Shown piece after piece: positions 17,379-25,155 of a stretch of DNA of 64,000 bases. Position 1 is the stretch's first letter. Each line of letters starts with the position of its first letter. Below the pieces are notes generated by a model. That model saw only the letters and a list, made by a program, of their open reading frames with translations, made no database searches and was not told the DNA's origin. The position numbers were made by a program, and so were the translations under genes. Source of the DNA: PALSA-610 sp038239145 (GTDB lineage Bacteria > Actinomycetota > Acidimicrobiia > IMCC26256 > PALSA-610); the NCBI GenBank assembly GCA_038239145.1, contig JBBSFB010000010.1, positions 1-64,000 on the forward strand. Reading direction: 5' to 3'.

Positions 17379-18709
17379 TGGCGGTCGCCTCCTTCGCGCG
17401 CAGTCGTCGTCGTTCCGAGCTCTCGCTCGGTCTCCTCGTCATCGCGGTCACGGTCGGGGGCTACATACTCGTCGCGCTCGCGAACGGACCCAAACTTCCG
17501 CCGAATGTCGCGATCCTCCTCGCCTGGGTGTTCGGCCTCTACGTCGTGGCCCACCTCGCGGTGCGCCGATTCGCGCCCGCGGCCGACGGCACACTGCTCC
17601 CGCTCGCGGCGATGCTGAACGGGATCGGGTTCGTCATGATCGCCCGGCTCGCAGGCGCGCAGGGCGACTACGCGTCACAGGCCCGTATCCAATCGGTCTG
17701 GGTCGGCATCGGGATCGCGGTGTTCGTCATCACGCTCATCGTCGTGCGCGACGTCCGGGTGTTTGCTCGGTACCGATACATCGCGTTGCTGCTCGGCATC
17801 GGATTCATGTTGTTGCCACTCGCGCCGGTCGTCGGCCAGTCCCGCAACGGCGCGCGTCTGTGGGTCGGCTTCGGCCCCCTGAGCTTCGAGCCGAACGAAA
17901 TCGCGAAAGTGTTGCTGGTCGCGTTCTTCGCCGCGTACCTCGCCGACAAGCGAGAGTTGTTGACGCAGGGCCGCATCCGGATCGGGCGCTGGTTCGTGCC
18001 GTCGCCGCGCGATCTCGGGCCGCTGCTGCTCGCATGGGGCATGGCGCTCCTCGTCCTCGCGTACGAGCAGGACATCGGTACCTCGCTGCTCTTCTTCGGG
18101 GTGTTCGCCGCGATGCTCTACATGACGACAAAACGTTCTGCGTACCTCGTCGGCACGTTGATCCTGCTCGTCATCGGGGCCGTCGTCGCGTACAAGGCCT
18201 TCGGTCACGTTCGGGTCCGCGTCGAGAACTGGACCAACCCGTGGCCGAACGCGCAGGGCAGCGGGATCCAGCCCGTGCAGGGCTGGTACGCGCTCGGCTC
18301 CGGGGGCATCGCCGGCACCGGGCTCGGGCTCGGACAACCCTGGCGCGTTCCCCTCGCGTCGACCGACTACATGTTCACGTCGATCGGCGAAGAGCTGGGA
18401 CTCGTCGGCTCGATCGGGGTGATCGCCGCCTTCATGCTCCTCGTCGGGAGCAGCTACCGGATCGCGGTCGACGCGGTACGACCGTTCACCAAATTGTTCG
18501 CGGCGGGCATCGCGACGATCATCGGGCTCCAGACCTTCTTGATCATCGGCGGCGTCACCCGGGTCATACCGCTGACCGGCATCTCGCTACCGTTCGTCTC
18601 GTACGGCGGATCGTCGCTGGTGGCGAACTTCGCCCTGCTCGCGATCCTGCTGCGGATCTCCGACGATTCGGTGCGCACCAAGCTGCAAGCGCCACCGGGT
18701 GCACGATGA
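17378..18709 (+). CDS. rodA: RodA/FtsW SEDS peptidoglycan glycosyltransferase
   Basis: A 443-aa polytopic SEDS protein that polymerises lipid II during growth. The signature region SRNGARLWVGFGPLSFEPNEIAKV and the C-terminal GEELGLVGSIGV, ITRVIPLTGISLPFVSYGGSS-type block are present (the latter read as VTRVIPLTGISLPF then VSYGGSSL). The partner transpeptidase pbpA follows with an ATGA overlap, as in other actinobacteria. Confidence 0.94.
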   Translation: MAVASFARSRRRSELSLGLLVIAVTVGGYILVALANGPKLPPNVAILLAWVFGLYVVAHLAVRRFAPAADGTLLPLAAMLNGIGFVMIARLAGAQGDYASQARIQSVWVGIGIAVFVITLIVVRDVRVFARYRYIALLLGIGFMLLPLAPVVGQSRNGARLWVGFGPLSFEPNEIAKVLLVAFFAAYLADKRELLTQGRIRIGRWFVPSPRDLGPLLLAWGMALLVLAYEQDIGTSLLFFGVFAAMLYMTTKRSAYLVGTLILLVIGAVVAYKAFGHVRVRVENWTNPWPNAQGSGIQPVQGWYALGSGGIAGTGLGLGQPWRVPLASTDYMFTSIGEELGLVGSIGVIAAFMLLVGSSYRIAVDAVRPFTKLFAAGIATIIGLQTFLIIGGVTRVIPLTGISLPFVSYGGSSLVANFALLAILLRISDDSVRTKLQAPPGAR

Positions 18710-20226
18710 ACGTCGGAATCCGCCGCATCGGTATCGCGATGATCATCCTGTTCGGGATGCTCGTCGCGCAACTGACCTATCTCCAGATCGTTCGCAGCAA
18801 CCACCTCGCCAACGCGTCGGGGAACCCGCGCAAGTTCTTCGGGGACATCCGCCGCAATCGCGGCCCGATCGAGACCGAAGACGGCGCGGTGGTCGCACTG
18901 TCGAGCTCGACCGACGACGAGTACAAGTACCAGCGCGTCTATCCCAACGGCACTGCGGCGCTGTTCACCGACGTCGTCGGGTACCAGTCGATCCAGAACG
19001 GCTCGACCGGTGTCGAAAAGACGTACTCCTCCGACCTCGAAGGCCGCACGTTCAAGCTCCAGGCCAACAACATCGCCGACGCCCTCGCGAACAAACAGCC
19101 GGTTGGGACCGTGGTCCTCACCCTGTCGAAGGTCGCGCAGGGCGCGGCCGCGTTCGCGTTGCAGGGCCGGCGGGGAAGCGTCGTGGTACTCGACGTCCGG
19201 AGCGGCGGAGTGCTCGCCGCGTATTCGAACCCGACCTTCGACCCGAACCTTCTCGTGAACCACGACACGAAGAAGGCGCAGGCTGCGTACTCGTTCCTCG
19301 CCAACTCGCCCGACAATCCGTTGCTCTCGCGTTCGTGGCGCGAGCTCTATCCGCCGGGCTCGACCTTCAAGACGGTGACCGCGTCGATCGCACTGCAGAA
19401 CAGCATCGACGTCGACAAGACCTTCCCCGTGCTCCGCGAGATCCCGCTGCCGCAGACGAACGGCGCCACCCTTGCGAACTTCGGCAAGGAGGCCTGCGGG
19501 GGCTCGCTACTCGAGAGCTTCATCGTCTCGTGCAATACCACCTACGCGCAGGTCGGTTTCGACCTCGGCGAGACCTTCGCCTCCGGTATTCAGAACTTCG
19601 GGGTGCAGACGCCCGCCCCGCACCAGGACGGATCCGGTATCGACCCTTCGATCGTTGCGAGCACCGGACCGCTGCCGGGCACGTTCCAGCACAACCAGCC
19701 GAAGTTCATGCAGGACGCGATCGGCCAGAACGAAGTCGCGGTCACGCCGATGCAGATGGCGCTCGTCTCCGAGGCGATCGCGAATCAAGGTTCGATCCTG
19801 CAACCGCACGTGGTCGACTGTGTGCTCGACCCCAACGACAAGGTCGTGTCGCGCGTCGGTGTGCAGCAGTACAAGCGCGCTATCGATCCTGCAACCGCGG
19901 CAATGATGAGCACCTTCATGCAGGCCGTGGTCGACAGCCCGAACGGCACCGGCACCGCCGCCCGCATTCCCGGCGTGAAGGTCGCGGGCAAGACCGGTAC
20001 CGCGGAGACGACCGCCACGGAGAAGCCACACGCGTGGTTCATTGCGTTCGCACCGGCCGACCACCCGAAGTACGCGATCGCAGTGCTCGTCGAGCACGGC
20101 GGATCCGCGAACGCGGAGGTCACCGGTGGCCGGGTCGCCGCCCCCATCGCGAAGCAGGTCCTCCAGACGTTGCTGAACACCCCGGCCAAGCCGTCGCCGT
20201 GCGGCGGCCAAGGGAGCACGCCGTGA
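18706..20226 (+). CDS. pbpA: Penicillin-binding protein PbpA (class B transpeptidase)
   Basis: 506 aa. An N-terminal signal anchor (IGIAMIILFGMLVAQLTYLQ) is followed by a dimerisation domain and the transpeptidase domain. The catalytic motifs are STFK (in PPGSTFKTVTA), SCN (in FIVSCNTTYA) and KTGT (in VAGKTGTAET). It cross-links peptidoglycan made by the adjacent RodA and is a beta-lactam target. It is coupled to rodA, with 25 nt to pknB. Confidence 0.94.
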   Translation: MNVGIRRIGIAMIILFGMLVAQLTYLQIVRSNHLANASGNPRKFFGDIRRNRGPIETEDGAVVALSSSTDDEYKYQRVYPNGTAALFTDVVGYQSIQNGSTGVEKTYSSDLEGRTFKLQANNIADALANKQPVGTVVLTLSKVAQGAAAFALQGRRGSVVVLDVRSGGVLAAYSNPTFDPNLLVNHDTKKAQAAYSFLANSPDNPLLSRSWRELYPPGSTFKTVTASIALQNSIDVDKTFPVLREIPLPQTNGATLANFGKEACGGSLLESFIVSCNTTYAQVGFDLGETFASGIQNFGVQTPAPHQDGSGIDPSIVASTGPLPGTFQHNQPKFMQDAIGQNEVAVTPMQMALVSEAIANQGSILQPHVVDCVLDPNDKVVSRVGVQQYKRAIDPATAAMMSTFMQAVVDSPNGTGTAARIPGVKVAGKTGTAETTATEKPHAWFIAFAPADHPKYAIAVLVEHGGSANAEVTGGRVAAPIAKQVLQTLLNTPAKPSPCGGQGSTP

Positions 20227-20251
20227 ACCGGCAGATAGGGTCTTCGCCACC

Positions 20252-22222
20252 ATGACGCTGGCCGGCAGGGTCTTCTCGAATCGCTACGAGATCCAACGCG
20301 AGATCGCTCAGGGCGGAATGGCCGAGGTCTATCTCGCGCACGACCAGCTCTTGAACCGACCGGTCGCGTTGAAGGCCCTCTTCCCCGAATACGCGCGCGA
20401 ACCGTCGTTTGTCGAGCGTTTCCGGCGGGAGGCGCAAGCGGCGGCCAACCTCAATCACCCGAACATCGTTGCGATCTACGACTGGGGTCAGGAAGACGGC
20501 ACATATTTCATCGTGATGGAGTACGTCGAGGGTCGATCGCTGCGCGACCTCATTCGTGCGGAAGCGCCGATCGAGGCGAACCAGGCCGCGGAGATCACAG
20601 CCGAGATCGCGTCGGCGCTGGGGTTCGCGCACCGCAACGGTGTCGTGCATCGCGACGTGAAGCCGGGCAACGTCTTGCTCACGCGCACCGGCACGGTGAA
20701 GGTCACCGACTTCGGCATCGCGCGCGCAGGCGCCAGTGACGGGCTCACCCAGACCGGTTCGGTGATGGGGACCGCTACGTACTTCTCTCCCGAGCAGGCG
20801 CAGGGGCTCCCCGTCGACGGGCGCAGCGACGTGTACGCCCTCGGTGTCGTGCTCTACGAGATGGTGACGGGCATCGCTCCCTTCATTGCCGACTCGCCGG
20901 TGTCGGTCGCGTACAAGCACGTGCGCGAGACCGCGGTCCTGCCGACCGAACGCAATCCCGACGTGCCCGGCGATCTGGAACAGATCATCCTCACCGCGCT
21001 GTCGAAGGAACCCGATAACCGCTACCAGACCGCCGACGACATGCGCGCCGACATCCTGCGCTTCCGACGCGGTCGTCCGGTCGTCGGTGCGCCCGCGACC
21101 GCGCTGGTGGTCGAGCACCCAACCCCGGGCGCGAGCGCGGCCGTGCGTACCACTCCGGCCGCGGCCGCGGCTGCGTACGGCGCCGCGACCGTGATGAATC
21201 CCCGCATCGACGACCGGGGCCGGGTCTCCGGACTCACCGCGGCACCCCAGAAGCGCAAGAACACCGCGCTGGTCTGGATACTCACGCTCCTCGGCCTTGC
21301 AGCTGTCGTCGGCGCGATCCTGTTCGCGGCGATCAAACTCGGGAGCTCGCAGGAGACGTTCTCGGTGCCGAACGAGGTCACGAAGAACATCGCCGTCGCC
21401 ACTGCCGACCTCGAGAGCCATCACTTCAAGGTCACCACCCAGCGCGTCTCCGATCCCGTCGCCGTCGTCGACATCGTCGCGCGCCAGGACCCGGCCGCCG
21501 GCAAGAACGCCAAGCGCGGGGCGACGGTCACATTGTTCGTCAGCAGCGGGGTCGGGCAGGCGCAGATCCCGTTCGACATCGTCAACGGGAAGACGGCCGA
21601 AGCGGTGACCGCAGAGCTGAAGGCACTCGGCTTCGGGGTGACCCCGCAGCTGCTACCGAACTCAGCGCCGAGCGGCACGGTGTACGACAGCACCCCAAAG
21701 CCGGGCGCGAACGCCGCGGTCGGTTCGACGGTGAACATTCTCGTCTCCACCGGGCCCGCGCCGACCGCGGTCCCCCAGGTCCAGAACCTCACCTTCGACC
21801 AGGCGACGCAAACGCTCGAACAGAACGGCTTCACGAATCTCGGGCCCGCGATTCAAGAGAACAACAGCACCGTCCAGTCGGGCTCGGTCATCCGCACCGA
21901 CCCGCCCGCGGGTCAGAAGGTGGCGCTCAGCACGCGTATCAACATCTACGTGTCCAGCGGCGCCCAGAGGGTGAACATGCCGAACGAGGTAGGCGCGACC
22001 GAGGCGGCGGCCAAGGCCGACCTCGAGTCGAAGGGTTTTACCGTTTCCACGTTGCGCAAGGTCGACGACGCCAACGTCGGGATCGTGATCGATCAGAGCC
22101 CGGAGAAGAACACCCAGGTGCAGCCGAACAGTGCCGTCGTGCTCACGATCGGTATCGCGTCGTCGAGCGGCAGCACGAGCACGACGAGCGCGACTGCGAC
22201 CTCGTCGACGACCGGGCCGTGA
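20252..22222 (+). CDS. pknB: Ser/Thr protein kinase PknB with PASTA domains
   Basis: 656 aa. The Hanks kinase domain spans about residues 1-270, with the GGMAEVYLA glycine loop, VALKAL lysine, HRDVKPGN catalytic loop and TDFGIARAG. A juxtamembrane linker and a single membrane helix (VWILTLLGLAAVVGAILFAAI) follow. About four extracellular PASTA repeats each carry a pattern like VPN-V or DP-AG. The tail is Ser/Thr-rich. It senses cell-wall fragments and phosphorylates division and wall-synthesis proteins. A TAGGGT box at 20236-20241 may give a private promoter. Confidence 0.94.
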   Translation: MTLAGRVFSNRYEIQREIAQGGMAEVYLAHDQLLNRPVALKALFPEYAREPSFVERFRREAQAAANLNHPNIVAIYDWGQEDGTYFIVMEYVEGRSLRDLIRAEAPIEANQAAEITAEIASALGFAHRNGVVHRDVKPGNVLLTRTGTVKVTDFGIARAGASDGLTQTGSVMGTATYFSPEQAQGLPVDGRSDVYALGVVLYEMVTGIAPFIADSPVSVAYKHVRETAVLPTERNPDVPGDLEQIILTALSKEPDNRYQTADDMRADILRFRRGRPVVGAPATALVVEHPTPGASAAVRTTPAAAAAAYGAATVMNPRIDDRGRVSGLTAAPQKRKNTALVWILTLLGLAAVVGAILFAAIKLGSSQETFSVPNEVTKNIAVATADLESHHFKVTTQRVSDPVAVVDIVARQDPAAGKNAKRGATVTLFVSSGVGQAQIPFDIVNGKTAEAVTAELKALGFGVTPQLLPNSAPSGTVYDSTPKPGANAAVGSTVNILVSTGPAPTAVPQVQNLTFDQATQTLEQNGFTNLGPAIQENNSTVQSGSVIRTDPPAGQKVALSTRINIYVSSGAQRVNMPNEVGATEAAAKADLESKGFTVSTLRKVDDANVGIVIDQSPEKNTQVQPNSAVVLTIGIASSSGSTSTTSATATSSTTGP

Positions 22223-23040
22223 CGACCGCGCTGACGCGCTGGTACCGGGAGCACGGTCGGCACACCTTGGCGTGGCGCGCGACGCGCGATCGCTGGACGG
22301 TGCTCGTCTCCGAGGTGATGCTGCACCAGACCCAGGTACCGCGGGTCGCGGCCGTCTTCGACGCGTTCATGGCCGACTTCCCCACCCCCGCGGCGATGGC
22401 CGCCGCGGGACCCGGCGCCGTCATCAGCGCGTGGGGCCGGCTCGGTTACCCGCGGCGCGCCCGTCGGCTCTGGGAGTCGGCGGAATTGATCACGAACCAG
22501 GGCTGGCCCTCCGACCTGACCGAGCTCCCGGGAATCGGGCGTTACACCGCGGCCGCGATCTCCGCGCAGGTAGACGACGACGATCGGGTCGGGATCGAAG
22601 TCAACATCCGCCGCGTGTGCGAGAGGGTGCGGGGAACGCGGCTCCGCGACCCGGAGGCCGAGGCGTGCGTGCGCGCGCTCGGCACCGGACTCCCACCTCG
22701 AGACCGTCTCCTCGCGATGATGGACCTCGGGGCAACTGTCTGCACCGCGCGGTCACCCGCGTGCGACCGGTGCCCGCTCGTCTCCGAGTGCGCGACGCGC
22801 GGAACCCACACCGACGAGACGAAGCATCGTCAGGGACGGTTCGAAGGCTCGTTTCGTCAACGTCGGGGCATGGTGATGGCCCAACTCCGGCTCGGCCCCG
22901 TTGCCGCGGCCGACATCGACGGCGAGGTGCTGGCATCGCTGCTCGACGACGGCCTCGCCGAGGTCACGCGCGGGCGGGCACACCTTCCGCGCCCGCCCCG
23001 GCGAGGAAGTTCGCCAGGAGCCGGTGCCCGCCGTTCGTGA
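22219..23040 (+). CDS. mutY: A/G-specific adenine glycosylase (MutY-type HhH-GPD)
   Basis: Removes adenine mispaired with 8-oxoguanine. It is 273 aa with WRATRDRWTVLVSEVMLHQTQV at the start, the helix-hairpin-helix LPGIGRYTAAAI, and a C-terminal 4Fe-4S cluster with cysteine spacing C-x6-C-x2-C-x5-C (CTARSPACDRCPLVSEC). It lacks most of the MutT-like C-terminal domain of long MutY proteins. GTG 22219 overlaps the pknB stop, placing a DNA-repair gene in the kinase operon. Its last 77 bases overlap the convergent trpG. Confidence 0.88.
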   Translation: MTTALTRWYREHGRHTLAWRATRDRWTVLVSEVMLHQTQVPRVAAVFDAFMADFPTPAAMAAAGPGAVISAWGRLGYPRRARRLWESAELITNQGWPSDLTELPGIGRYTAAAISAQVDDDDRVGIEVNIRRVCERVRGTRLRDPEAEACVRALGTGLPPRDRLLAMMDLGATVCTARSPACDRCPLVSECATRGTHTDETKHRQGRFEGSFRQRRGMVMAQLRLGPVAAADIDGEVLASLLDDGLAEVTRGRAHLPRPPRRGSSPGAGARRS

Positions 23041-23566
23041 GGATCGACTCCGGGTGGAACTGCACGCCTTCGATCGGGAGCTCCCGATGACGCAGGCCCA
23101 TCACGAGCCCGTCGTCGGTCTCGGCGGTGATCTCCAAAACGTCCGGCACCGACTCCCGCGCTACGACGAGTGAGTGATAACGGGTAGCCGTGAACGGAGA
23201 AGGCAGGCCCGCGAAGACACCCGCTCCGTTGTGACGGATCTCCGAGGTCTTGCCGTGCATCACGTGCGGCGCCCGCACCACGGAGCCGCCGAACAGTTCG
23301 CCGATGCACTGCAGCCCGAGGCACACCCCGAGTACCGGTGTGCCGGATTCGCCGAAAGCCCGGATGGCCTCGTTTGAGAGGCCGGCGTCGCGGGGCCGGC
23401 CCGGGCCGGGTGAGATGAGCACCGCGTCCGGCTCGAGCGCGCGCATCTCGTCGAGCGACACCGCATCGTGTCGGTGCACGATCGGCTCGGCGCCCAACTC
23501 ACCCAGATACTGCACGAGGTTGTAGACGAACGAGTCGTAGTTGTCGATGACCAGCACGCGCGGCAC
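22964..23566 (-). CDS. trpG: Anthranilate/aminodeoxychorismate synthase, glutamine amidotransferase subunit
   Basis: Class I glutamine amidotransferase of 200 aa that supplies ammonia to TrpE or PabB. VLVIDNYDSFVYNLVQYLGELG opens the protein. The oxyanion motif SPGPGRP, the nucleophile Cys in GVCLGLQCIGE, and the His-Glu pair in GVQFHPESI are present. GTG 23566 was chosen because it puts the start right before PRVLVIDNYDSF; upstream frames overlap crgA. With no trpE or pabB nearby it may serve both pathways, and the name pabA is equally possible. Confidence 0.88.
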   Translation of the reverse strand: MPRVLVIDNYDSFVYNLVQYLGELGAEPIVHRHDAVSLDEMRALEPDAVLISPGPGRPRDAGLSNEAIRAFGESGTPVLGVCLGLQCIGELFGGSVVRAPHVMHGKTSEIRHNGAGVFAGLPSPFTATRYHSLVVARESVPDVLEITAETDDGLVMGLRHRELPIEGVQFHPESILTNGGHRLLANFLAGAGAEGVPARA

Positions 23567-23594
23567 GACGCCATTGTCGCGTACTCTTTCCGCC

Positions 23595-23828
23595 ATGCCC
23601 GAGAGCAAGAGCAAGCGGTCGCGGTACACGCCACCACCGCCGAAGAAGGCACCGCCCTCCAAGCTCTGGGTGCCGGTCGGTCTCACCACGCTGCTGACGG
23701 TCGGCCTGATCGTTGTCGTGGCGAACTACCTGGACATGCTGCCCGGAGCCAATACCGAGAACCGGTACCTGCTGTTGGGTATCGCCCTGATCAGCGGCGG
23801 GTTCCTCATGGCGACCAACTACCGCTGA
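23595..23828 (+). CDS. crgA: Cell division protein CrgA
   Basis: 77 aa. The basic N-terminus (PESKSKRSRYTPPPPKKAPPS) is followed by two membrane helices (LWVPVGLTTLLTVGLIVVVANYL and YLLLGIALISGGFLMATNYR), the CrgA layout. It coordinates FtsZ-ring and peptidoglycan synthesis in actinobacteria. TACTCT at 23582-23587 is 7 nt from the ATG, suggesting a leaderless transcript. Its promoter region overlaps the 5' part of the divergent trpG. Confidence 0.92.
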   Translation: MPESKSKRSRYTPPPPKKAPPSKLWVPVGLTTLLTVGLIVVVANYLDMLPGANTENRYLLLGIALISGGFLMATNYR

Positions 23829-23868
23829 CCGTGCGTTACCGCCGGGTGACCGAATAGCAAACGTGTGA

Positions 23869-23904
23869 TTCCCCACAGAGTTGTCCACAGACTGGGGACA
23901 ACTC
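23869..23904. repeat. DnaA-box-like 9-mers and 9-bp perfect inverted repeat
   Basis: Three sequences close to the actinobacterial DnaA box TTGTCCACA lie within 36 bp: TTCCCCACA (23869-23877, plus), TTGTCCACA (23881-23889, plus, perfect) and TTGTCCCCA (23901-23893, minus). The second and third also sit in a perfect inverted repeat, GAGTTGTCC (23878-23886) and GGACAACTC (23896-23904). It lies 40 nt after crgA and could be a DnaA-binding site or simply a terminator-like hairpin. Confidence 0.45.
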
Positions 23905-23936
23905 CCAGGAAGCTGGACAAACGCCAGCAAAACGGG

Positions 23937-24150
23937 CTATTGCGCCTCCTTTGGAATCTGCGTGGTCAGGCAGAACGGATGCCCGGCGGGATCGAGCAAC
24001 ACCCCGCCGGCGCTCGGGCGCGGGCTGCCGCATCGCGGCTCAGAATCGGGCGAGAAGGGCCGGGCTCGTCGCAGTCGAGCCAGATGAATACCTGCCGGGC
24101 TACTGCTATCTCGAGAACCTAGGCAGTTTGCGCCACCGCCGACCGGGTAC
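23937..24150 (-). pseudogene. Glyoxalase/VOC-family C-terminal remnant
   Basis: The minus strand reads SAGGVLLDPAGHPFCLTTQIP near 24030-23945, the usual end of VOC (glyoxalase-like) proteins. An adjacent frame reads VFIWLDCDEPGP, which belongs upstream in the same fold. The two pieces are out of frame and no start lies at the right distance, so this is a decayed fragment of a VOC gene. Confidence 0.5.
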
Positions 24151-24191
24151 ATCACTCTGAGAAGTTGATCGGCCACTCAGTGAGGAACAGC

Positions 24192-24323
24192 GTGCAGAAT
24201 CTCTCGCAGGACGCCACATCCGTCGCCGTATCGAGCAACGGCGAAGTTTTCGTTCTCAACCAACAGGCGGGCCTGGACAACATTCGGCTCCAGGTCGCCC
24301 ACCTGCTCACCGGAAATCCGTAG
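24192..24323 (+). CDS. Possible 43-aa peptide, unknown
   Basis: From GTG 24192 a short frame runs to TAG 24321-24323. No family is recognised and no clear ribosome-binding site is visible. The residues are not arginine-biased in the way shadow frames here are, which is the only reason to list it. It ends 4 bases before the stop of the opposing ANTAR gene. Confidence 0.25.
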   Translation: MQNLSQDATSVAVSSNGEVFVLNQQAGLDNIRLQVAHLLTGNP

Positions 24324-24326
24324 CCG

Positions 24327-24566
24327 TCAGACGTCATCGTCGAACCGGGCGACGCCATCGAGGACGTCCAGCGCCATGTTCTCCAGGCTCTGACCGGTCC
24401 GGTCGGCCCGGGCTCGGAGCCGGTCGAACGCCTCGATCACCTCGCAATCGCATTGCCGGGCAACTTCTCCGGTGGCAAAACCCACGACCACGCTGACCCG
24501 CACCTCGGGCGGCACGTCGGGCGGTACCTCGATCACGACAAGAATCGTAGAGCGCCCGAGCGGCAT
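24327..24566 (-). CDS. Short ANTAR-domain-like protein (a)
   Basis: 79 aa from ATG 24566; a TTG two codons upstream is an alternative start. The C-terminal half (ATGEVARQCDCEVIEAFDRLRARADRTGQSL) has the three-helix ANTAR pattern that binds two-hairpin RNA antiterminators. No GAF or receiver domain is attached, so if functional it would act alone or with a partner. It is paralogous to the facing gene at 24605-24811; both share the ATGxVAxQ, EAFxRL, GQSL and ALDVLDGVxRF blocks. Confidence 0.55.
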   Translation of the reverse strand: MPLGRSTILVVIEVPPDVPPEVRVSVVVGFATGEVARQCDCEVIEAFDRLRARADRTGQSLENMALDVLDGVARFDDDV

Positions 24567-24604
24567 CTCCAACCACCCCGTCGGCTATCGGGCAGTATCC
24601 CTCC

Positions 24605-24811
24605 GTGGTACCGAACGCACCCGGGAGCACGGTGAGTCCTGACTACCACAGCGTGCACGTCCACCAGGCGACGGGAATGGTCGCGGCCCAGGCGGAGTGC
24701 GACATCGCAGAAGCGTTCGCCCGGCTCACGATCCGGGCGGCCGCCATGGGCCAGAGCCTCGACGACACCGCGCTGGACGTGCTCGATGGGGTGCTCCGGT
24801 TCAACCGATGA
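24605..24811 (+). CDS. Short ANTAR-domain-like protein (b)
   Basis: 68 aa from GTG 24605. HQATGMVAAQAECDIAEAFARL and MGQSLDDTALDVLDGV form an ANTAR-like helical bundle, the usual C-terminal output domain of GAF-ANTAR RNA-binding antiterminators. The sensor domain is missing. It is divergent from, and similar to, the ANTAR gene ending at 24327, with about 40 bp between starts. The pair probably arose by inverted duplication or from two eroded full-length genes. Confidence 0.55.
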   Translation: MVPNAPGSTVSPDYHSVHVHQATGMVAAQAECDIAEAFARLTIRAAAMGQSLDDTALDVLDGVLRFNR

Positions 24812-24833
24812 CCCGTTTCCGCCCCAGCCGCGC

Positions 24834-25103
24834 TCACTCGACGGGAGTGACGAGCACCATGGGCTCACGACAATGCCGGGGCGCTTCGGGTTCGTCGCCT
24901 TCGGGAGCCGAGAACAACACGAGTTGGGCTCCGCACACGATGCAGCGATACCGGTAGTCGACGTCTTCGAGCACCGCCTCGGACGGATCCGGCGGCGGTT
25001 CCCCCTTCGAGAACCCCGCGATGCTGCGCGCGCCCCACAGGTAGATCAGCACCGCCGCGACCAGGGCCGCGACCGCTTTCAGAGCGAACCAGACGGCGTC
25101 CAT
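24834..25103 (-). CDS. Membrane-anchored zinc-ribbon protein, unknown function
   Basis: 89 aa. An N-terminal membrane helix (WFALKAVAALVAAVLIYLWG) precedes a cytoplasmic domain with CIVCG and a later CREP cysteine, a partial zinc ribbon. No family name can be given. It stands alone, convergent with the plus-strand ANTAR gene. TACCAT upstream of ATG 25103 is a candidate -10. Confidence 0.65.
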   Translation of the reverse strand: MDAVWFALKAVAALVAAVLIYLWGARSIAGFSKGEPPPDPSEAVLEDVDYRYRCIVCGAQLVLFSAPEGDEPEAPRHCREPMVLVTPVE

Positions 25104-25155
25104 CTCGATGGCGATGGTATGCGCCGCTGCGCGCCGATCTACAAGCGCCCGATAC

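Noticed and set aside
23869..23904. Replication origin
   Set aside because: Only three DnaA-like boxes, no AT-rich unwinding element, and recF/gyrB at the right edge place the origin beyond 64 kb.
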